The notes beneath the pieces are model-generated. The model had not been told where the DNA came from, did no database searches, and saw only the letters and a program-made list of their open reading frames with translations. A DNA stretch of 64,000 nucleotides from Eremothecium cymbalariae DBVPG#7215 (taxonomy: Eukaryota > Ascomycota > Saccharomycetes > Saccharomycetales > Saccharomycetaceae), in the NCBI RefSeq assembly GCF_000235365.1, contig NC_016452.1, positions 916,001 to 980,000 on the forward strand. The letters are read 5' to 3'. The translations under genes and the position numbers were made by a program. The first letter of the stretch is position 1; each line of letters begins with the position of its first letter. Shown in pieces: positions 58,269 to 64,000 of the stretch.

Positions 58269-58794
58269 TTCACCACTAAGTATTAAAATTAAAACAGCGA
58301 TGTTTTTGGTTATAAAATGTGTAGGTGAGTTGAACGTGTGTGCTTGTATTTTTTTAGACTCCAGGATAGTCAATTAGCCAGTCAGCTTGTCTTCTTTCTG
58401 TAAGGGATGATAATAATTTCACTAACTTGGTAATCCTGTAAGATATAATCCTCTTCTTGCCTTTTGAACGTAGCAACGGATATAATCAAACTTCCACAGC
58501 TCCAGCGGAATCAATTTGTAATGAGCACAAGTTTTCGATAATTCATTTATATTTATGTATAAATGTATAAATATATTCCATATCCACATCTTATCTATAT
58601 CTATATCTTTTTATACACATATCTAGCGTATTTTATTGCAGTATTTATACAACCCGGCTGGCAGCTCGAATTCTGTCGTACTGTTGCCTTGCACATAAAT
58701 GCAGATGGATATATATATGTATGTATATATGTATGTATGTATGCAAGGTATCCATCTCGAAATGAACCCTAGTAGTACGCACTCACTTATTCTC
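58269..58794. other. FMP52 promoter and 3' region of the p25-like gene
   Basis: About 530 bases, very AT-rich near 58540-58640, with ATGT/ATGTAT repeats near 58710-58745. Short frames here are low-complexity and not convincing. No RNA gene recognised. Confidence 0.5.
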
Positions 58795-59370
58795 TTATTC
58801 ATCAAAATCTAGTGTCATGCCTAAATATTCCTGTTTACACCAATTCTCGATTACTTGGCGCATACTGTGGTTTAACGGCGTCATTTCGATCGAGCTTGGC
58901 CACTCCGAGTGCCTTTTGACTCTCGAGAATGAGGGAACATAGGCGTTCTCAGGAACGATCACATTGTCTTCAATTATAACCACATCTCCAATTGTACAAC
59001 ATCTAGATAACACTGAATTAGCTCCTATCACGACTCTGCTGCCCATCCTTTTACAATGTATCTGGGCACCCGGTTTCACCAACGTGTACGAGTTCATGAC
59101 AAGGGGGCAATGCACTGAGACCATTTTCCCTGAGGCTTTATCGGTTTTGTAGCCTATTATAGCCGGTTTTACAACACACGCTGCCCCAAGCATACAAAAT
59201 CTACCCATAGATATTGCACTAGCCGTTTTTTCTAAAGTTCTTACATTGCCTTCCACTATACAGTCCTCCTTAATTAAACAAGAGCCAGCAATTAAAATCC
59301 TTTGGGGCCCGGTTACCGTTGCTTTCTTCGATATCCGGTTTCCATTACTAGTCTCAATCCATTCTGCCAT
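58795..59370 (-). CDS. Dynactin p25 (DCTN5)-like left-handed beta-helix protein
   Basis: 191 residues from the ATG at 59370; an upstream TTG was rejected. The N-terminus WIETSNGNRISKKATVTG aligns with the p25 pattern YIETASGNKVSRQSVLCG. Hexapeptide-type turns follow through about residue 150 (CIVEGNV, VVIGANSVLSRCC, VIIEDNVIVPENAYVP), the left-handed beta-helix of p25/p27. In animals and filamentous fungi p25 lies at the pointed end of dynactin and helps attach cargo to dynein. S. cerevisiae has no recognised p25, and in it YER004W and YER003C are adjacent without such a gene, to my recollection. A different hexapeptide-repeat protein is less likely because of the N-terminal match. Confidence 0.8.
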   Translation of the reverse strand: MAEWIETSNGNRISKKATVTGPQRILIAGSCLIKEDCIVEGNVRTLEKTASAISMGRFCMLGAACVVKPAIIGYKTDKASGKMVSVHCPLVMNSYTLVKPGAQIHCKRMGSRVVIGANSVLSRCCTIGDVVIIEDNVIVPENAYVPSFSRVKRHSEWPSSIEMTPLNHSMRQVIENWCKQEYLGMTLDFDE

Positions 59371-59647
59371 TCCTAGTGCTATATATCTCAAAATAACCTT
59401 GAATGCCTACCGCCTAATACATGAATGATTGGTTCTTCTATTTATCTGAACCTTTAAACGGGGTCATCTTTGCAAAACATCACCAGAAAGATATTGAGAG
59501 GTATTGTCGGAAAAATGAGAAATTACGAAAACGTGTAAAAAGGAGATACCAGGTTCTTCAGTAAAAGACTACTACCGCTATTTGTTAGTTATAAGGAAGT
59601 AAAAGGCGATCTTTGTGGATATATCTCGGACGAAATAACTAGGCAGA

Positions 59648-60940
59648 ATGACTGATAATAAGGTTTTCAGATTGGAGACTGGTTTTCAGCAGTACGATTG
59701 GGGGAAGGTCGGCACCTCTTCTGCTGTAGCTCAATATGCAGCTAGTTCTAATCCTTCTTTGAAGATTGAAGAAGATAAGCCGTATGCAGAGCTGTGGATG
59801 GGCACACATCATAAGGTTCCGTCTTTGAAACTTGGTACTGATGAATCACTTAGGGATTTAATTGCCAAGAATCCAATGGATATGTTGGGCGCAGGTATTG
59901 TGAAGAAATTTCAGTCTACCAATGAGTTGCCTTTTTTGTTTAAAGTGTTATCAATTGAGAAGGTTTTATCGATTCAAGCTCATCCAGATATACCTCTTGC
60001 TAAAAAGTTACATTTGCAGGATCCTAAGAATTATCCTGATGGTAACCATAAGCCGGAGATGGCCATTGCTGTCACCGATTTCGAGGGTTTCTGTGGGTTT
60101 AAACCGTTAGAAGAAATTTCAGATGAGTTACAACGTATTCCAGAATTTAAAAATGTTGTTTCTGATGAAGTTGCTGAGCAATTTATTCGAGGGATAAAGC
60201 CTCAAGCAACTTTAGGATCCAAAGAAGATGAGACCAATAAGAAGTTACTGCAAGCTGTGTTTAGTAACGTTATGAATGCCTCTGAGGAGCTGATCACCAT
60301 TAATGCCCGTGCTTTAATTAAAAGAGCTATATCTTCTCCTTCAGATTTCAATAACCGAACGTTGCCTGACCTATTAATCAGACTAAATCGGCAATTCCCA
60401 GACGATGTTGGTTTGTTCTGTGGTGGCATGTTGTTGAACCATTGTACTTTGAAAGCAGGTGAAGCAATCTTCTTGAGAGCGAAGGACCCCCACGCATATA
60501 TTTCCGGTGATATCATTGAATGTATGGCTGCTTCGGATAACGTAGTGAGAGCTGGCTTCACACCTAAGTTCAAAGATGTGAATAATTTGGTTTCTATGTT
60601 AACATACACCTACGAAGCTGTGGAAAAGCAAAAGATGCAACTCGAGCCTTTTAAGAAGTCTAGTGGTGAAGGAAATGCTACACTGTATAACCCACCAATA
60701 GAAGAATTCTCCGTTATTCGGACAACATTTCAAGATGCAGTTGGAACTAGAAGTTTTGAAGGTCTGCAAGGTCCATCAATTCTTATAACTACCAGTGGTA
60801 GTGGCTCAATTCAGGCCGGTGATTTGAATCTGAAAGCTGAACCTGGTTTTGTATTCTTTATTGGACCGGAAACGGAAATAAAACTAATTGCTAATGATAA
60901 AGAATTCATTACTTATAGAGCATTTGTTGAGCCCAACTGA
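59648..60940 (+). CDS. PMI40: Mannose-6-phosphate isomerase
   Basis: 430 residues, against 429 in S. cerevisiae (YER003C). Type I zinc-dependent phosphomannose isomerase: zinc-binding QAHPDIPLAKKLH (about 111-123), the NYPDGNHKPEMAIAV block with its Glu, and the LKAGEAIFLRAKDPHAYISGD active-site segment. It interconverts fructose-6-phosphate and mannose-6-phosphate, the entry to mannan, GPI and N-glycan synthesis. Catalytic residues are intact. It is divergent from the p25-like gene (277-base gap) and converges on NOP16. Confidence 0.97.
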   Translation: MTDNKVFRLETGFQQYDWGKVGTSSAVAQYAASSNPSLKIEEDKPYAELWMGTHHKVPSLKLGTDESLRDLIAKNPMDMLGAGIVKKFQSTNELPFLFKVLSIEKVLSIQAHPDIPLAKKLHLQDPKNYPDGNHKPEMAIAVTDFEGFCGFKPLEEISDELQRIPEFKNVVSDEVAEQFIRGIKPQATLGSKEDETNKKLLQAVFSNVMNASEELITINARALIKRAISSPSDFNNRTLPDLLIRLNRQFPDDVGLFCGGMLLNHCTLKAGEAIFLRAKDPHAYISGDIIECMAASDNVVRAGFTPKFKDVNNLVSMLTYTYEAVEKQKMQLEPFKKSSGEGNATLYNPPIEEFSVIRTTFQDAVGTRSFEGLQGPSILITTSGSGSIQAGDLNLKAEPGFVFFIGPETEIKLIANDKEFITYRAFVEPN

Positions 60941-61197
60941 AGCCCTTGTTCACACCCTAAAAGTTACACAGCTTATTTTTTTGTTCTTCGCCTTATTTAT
61001 ATTAGTATCACTACTAAGTGAATATCAATTTTTATGAAAATAGTTAACTAAATGGGGCTCTAATGAGCTGTTATTTATCCGGTTATTAGCGCCATCGCAC
61101 TGGGCAATCTAGGTTTGGTGTATCAACAGAAACCGGGACTCTGGTGTATCAAAATATATTTTACAGAATGAAAGCGATAAATAATTGTATATTAAAT

Positions 61198-61893
61198 TTA
61201 TTCAATGCTATGAATCTTCTTCCATTTGGTTATTCTCCTCTTTAAATCACCTGCAGTCTGTTGGTAAATATTTAAGCTCATATCACGGGACATTTTCTTG
61301 TAATCATCTCCATGCTTTTTGTAAAGGCTTTCTAGCCATTCGTTTTCCCTGCTACTATTTATACGTTCTTTTTTGACAAATTTGGCAGTAGCAAATTCTT
61401 CCAGCTCCTTTACAACATCAGTTTTCTGTTCGGAATCCTCTATCTTCTTCTTCAGTTCTTCTACATCCATATCAATATCAATCTGTTTCATTTTACCATA
61501 TACAACCTTTACAACAGCACCATCAGCATCACGCTGGATACGAGCTTCCCCCTCTGGAATTAGATTTTCATCGAATTCTTCTTCAGTGTCATTCTTATCA
61601 TCTTTTTCTATATTATCTGAATCTTCGCTGTCGTAATCTGCAAATGTAGACTGTACAAGCGGTTCCTTCTTTAATACCTTGCCTAAATCAGCCTCCGAAC
61701 CACCAGCTGGGGTACCCAGTTTACCTCTTAAACCTAATTTCTTATAGTTCTGAGATAAAGTCAAACTATAATCCCAGTTCTTCTCAATAATTGGATTACA
61801 TGCTATATTAATTTTCCTTTGCTTGTCCTTTCTTCTTCTAGACACCTTCTTGACGGATGATTTTGCCATCTTTCTTTTTCTTACAGAAGCCAT
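61198..61893 (-). CDS. NOP16: 60S biogenesis protein Nop16
   Basis: 231 residues from the ATG at 61893, the S. cerevisiae length (YER002W); a GTG one codon upstream was not used. The N-terminus [16 protein letters not shown] and the block [27 protein letters not shown] are diagnostic. An acidic middle follows (about 75-110), then the conserved C-terminus ([23 protein letters not shown] type). Nop16 is a nucleolar pre-60S component. PAC and RRPE motifs lie upstream. Confidence 0.96.
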   Translation of the reverse strand: MASVRKRKMAKSSVKKVSRRRKDKQRKINIACNPIIEKNWDYSLTLSQNYKKLGLRGKLGTPAGGSEADLGKVLKKEPLVQSTFADYDSEDSDNIEKDDKNDTEEEFDENLIPEGEARIQRDADGAVVKVVYGKMKQIDIDMDVEELKKKIEDSEQKTDVVKELEEFATAKFVKKERINSSRENEWLESLYKKHGDDYKKMSRDMSLNIYQQTAGDLKRRITKWKKIHSIE

Positions 61894-62488
61894 CACTGAA
61901 GTATATTGCAGACTATCTTATCCGATGCTTTTGATTATGCCTTATCAACTAAAGTCTCTGTATAATTGATCAGTATGTATGTCAGCTCATCTCATCTCTT
62001 CTCTTATCATCTTAATAGTTCCATTACCTTAGAAAATTTTTGAGCTCGTACCACGTGACCATGGCCAGTGAATTCAATATATGTCACGTGCTTATGATTT
62101 TACATAAGGTGACTGCTGGCATAGAAGATATATCTGATTAGATGAAGAGTAAACTTCCTCAGTTTGCAATATCCTGGAGGGCCCTTGCGATGTTTCATGC
62201 ATTCTATATATAAAGGAAGGTATTTTCGGCAGATTCATCGGAATTTAAAATGTTTCATTTTAAGTCATGTGATATTATTGTTACCCGGATGTGTGTACAG
62301 TCTGAAATAATCATTTAAAAAAAAAGTATAGTTCGGGTTGCAGATTAGCAGAAGGGCTACCGTCTACTTCAATTGAAGAAATAAAATCTGCACCGGTGTC
62401 ATCTTATAACTCAAATTGCTTAGGATTGGACTTTTGAGTGTCTAGAGAACCCAGGATAACAACCGAATTATCTTGAGAAGTATAACTA
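61894..62488. other. Divergent promoter, NOP16 and SGN1, with two CACGTG boxes
   Basis: About 595 bases. Besides the NOP16 PAC/RRPE pair it has CACGTG at about 62052 and 62085, 33 bases apart, sites typical for Cbf1 or Pho4-type factors. No RNA gene or conserved ORF was seen. Confidence 0.55.
61985..62041 (-). promoter_or_regulatory. PAC-like and RRPE motifs upstream of NOP16
   Basis: GCTCATCTCATC at about 61985-61995 (GATGAG repeats on the gene strand) and GAAAATTTTT at about 62032-62041, 92-148 bases upstream of the NOP16 ATG, in the order seen at the other ribosome-production genes. Confidence 0.7.
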
Positions 62489-63556
62489 ATGACAGAAAGT
62501 GCCATTGCATTGCCCCTTGAGCATACTGCTACTAAAGCCGTTACTGAAACAGTGAAAAATTTGCAGTTAGACGGTGAAACCAGTAATATGCATGAGTTGA
62601 AGGACCAAGATGAATTATTGGAAACAACTGAAGATGGTAAAGAGTTATATGATAATACCTTTGAAGGACAAAAGGAATTATTTTTACAATTAGGTAAGGA
62701 TGAGAAACATGCTAAGCAGGTCGAGCTGGATACTCGTTCCATCTTTGTTAGCAGTATTACTCCCGAAACTACTGCAGAGACTTTAGAAACACATTTTAAA
62801 GATGTTGGAATGATTAATAGGATTACTATTCTGCACAACAAGAGGACTGGAGAACCAAAGGGGTATGCATATATTGAATTCGAAATGGTGGAATCAGTTG
62901 CAAAGGCATTGGAACTAAATGGATCCGAGTTTAATAACAAGATAATTACGGTCGCCAAAAAGAGAACTAACTTACCTGGATTTGGGAAACCTTTTGCTTA
63001 TCATCACAACCAGCATATCCAGAATACTGATGGTAGTAATTCTTTTCACAAACAACATAATCGCTCTCATCTACAACATTCTCATCAGCAACAGCAGCAG
63101 CAATTACAACAACACCATCAACAGCAGCAACAGCAACAACATCAACAACGACAACAATATTTTTACGGTAATCAATGGCAAAATGGATTTATACATCCTC
63201 ATTGGAATTTTGCTGCCTATAATGCCTATACTCCATACAAGGCTGCAAATTACTATCCTGCTTATCGGTATCACCAGCAACCACAACACTCACAGAACAT
63301 ATCACAAAATAACAGACCTCAGCAACGTACTTCGAATGGTGCGTTTAGAAATGTTTATAGAGGTACTTACAACAATGCTAAGAGAGGAGCTTACAATGGT
63401 AGCAGAAAGTCTAGAAATAATAACATTGCAAATAACTCCATTGGTTCTGTACAAGATGAAAATGATGAACATGGGTCGCATAAGCATGATTTGCCCGTTT
63501 CTTCTCCATATAAACCTGTTGCGCAATCTTCAGAAACTGGTACCCAGGAAGCTTAA
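62489..63556 (+). CDS. SGN1: Cytoplasmic RRM protein Sgn1, with a Gln/His-rich tail
   Basis: 355 residues, longer than S. cerevisiae Sgn1 (YIR001C, 250). One RRM at about 85-165: RNP2 SIFVSSI and RNP1 KGYAYIEFE, ending IITVAKKRTNLPG. The RRM resembles that of nuclear poly(A)-binding protein (PABPN1 type). The C-terminal half is Gln-, His-, Asn- and Tyr-rich, with CAG/CAA runs near 63090-63160. Sgn1 is linked to poly(A) binding and translation. The extra length lies entirely in the low-complexity tail. Synteny (YIR001C beside YER002W) supports the call. Confidence 0.9.
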   Translation: MTESAIALPLEHTATKAVTETVKNLQLDGETSNMHELKDQDELLETTEDGKELYDNTFEGQKELFLQLGKDEKHAKQVELDTRSIFVSSITPETTAETLETHFKDVGMINRITILHNKRTGEPKGYAYIEFEMVESVAKALELNGSEFNNKIITVAKKRTNLPGFGKPFAYHHNQHIQNTDGSNSFHKQHNRSHLQHSHQQQQQQLQQHHQQQQQQQHQQRQQYFYGNQWQNGFIHPHWNFAAYNAYTPYKAANYYPAYRYHQQPQHSQNISQNNRPQQRTSNGAFRNVYRGTYNNAKRGAYNGSRKSRNNNIANNSIGSVQDENDEHGSHKHDLPVSSPYKPVAQSSETGTQEA

Positions 63557-64000
63557 CCTCGAAACAATTAAGGTTATGAGTAATTGGGAAATATTCTGAT
63601 GGACTTCTTTCCTCGTTTTTTATTTCCTACTGGATCTGCTCATTTGTATTTTCATTATTGTCATTTACTAATAATATTACATTACTCTTTTTCATCAAAA
63701 AGGTTTCGTTTTCTTAATACCTGACGAACTGTACTTTTTAATGTACGTTCTTAAGCTAATGTAAAATAATACTCATTTGTAACACCTTGCTTACAATGAA
63801 ATTTTATCAGTAAATAAACTTTCTAAAGTATTTGAATACAAAATATATATATATATATATTTTACTAGCATTAACTATTATTATCTACTATATATAATAA
63901 GTCAATTAACAAAATATTTGTTACGTCACAGAAAAATCTCATTAACCGTGTGCTTGATACAATTGTTAAAAATTCAAAATAAAAATATTAAATATTTATT
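63557..64000. other. AT-rich 3' flank at the window edge
   Basis: About 440 bases after the SGN1 stop, strongly AT-rich, with an AT microsatellite at about 63843-63860. No gene was recognised before the edge. Confidence 0.5.

Noticed and set aside
1..64000. CRISPR arrays, bacterial operons, phage or viral genes
   Set aside because: No spaced repeats or such protein families were seen; the content is ordinary yeast nuclear DNA.

Overview
The window is nuclear DNA from a budding yeast of the family Saccharomycetaceae. Nearly every long reading frame is a recognisable Saccharomyces cerevisiae orthologue. The genes are compact and almost intron-free. The one mRNA intron uses GTATGT and TACTAAC, and the U4 snRNA and tRNAs are of yeast type. 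Gene order is informative. Genes that S. cerevisiae splits between chromosomes V and IX (YER002W-YER011W with YIR001C-YIR006C) lie interleaved in one array here, as do YGR089W-YGR093W with YPR108W-YPR110C and YHL021C-YHL022C with YOR016C-YOR017W. That is the order expected of a lineage that did not undergo the whole-genome duplication (Kluyveromyces, Lachancea, Zygosaccharomyces or Torulaspora type). The species itself I cannot name.

Layout. 1-17.1 kb: DRN1 (cut by the window edge), DBF2, PRP31, RPC40, GLD1, UTP22, tRNA-Thr(UGU), an LTR-like element, NNF2, and RPN7 carrying a one-base frameshift. 17.1-27.7 kb: ERP4, a patch with a mitochondrial rRNA-like insert, a small membrane-protein ORF and an LTR-like element, then tRNA-Pro(UGG), SPO11, AIM17, PET127, ANY1 and ADI1. 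28.0-31.0 kb: initiator tRNA-Met, an LTR-like element, tRNA-Thr(AGU), a long gene-free stretch and a TIR/TIP1-type cell-wall protein. 31.8-64 kb: PAN1, IST3, a YER010C-type aldolase, DJP1, AIM21, NTF2, SEC3, MPH1, U4 snRNA, TMA20 (spliced), PAC2, NUG1, SUA7, YND1, FMP52, a dynactin p25-like gene, PMI40, NOP16 and SGN1.

Functional themes. Four ribosome-production genes (RPC40, UTP22, NUG1, NOP16) each carry a paired RRPE and PAC promoter motif about 100-150 bp before the ATG. RPN7 carries a near-consensus Rpn4 (PACE) site. PRP31, U4 snRNA, IST3 and DRN1 all belong to splicing or intron turnover. PAN1 and AIM21 act in cortical actin, and SEC3 in exocytosis. The three LTR-like elements all lie directly upstream of tRNA genes.

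Most worth a second look: the RPN7 frameshift on a slippery-type heptamer; the dynactin p25-like gene, absent from S. cerevisiae as far as I recall; the mitochondrial LSU rRNA-like insert; the tRNA-linked element family with a 97-residue membrane ORF downstream of one copy; and the repeat expansions in PAN1. No prokaryote-type system, CRISPR array, centromere or intact transposon was seen. Gene assignments rest on recalled family sequences and S. cerevisiae gene order, not on a search.
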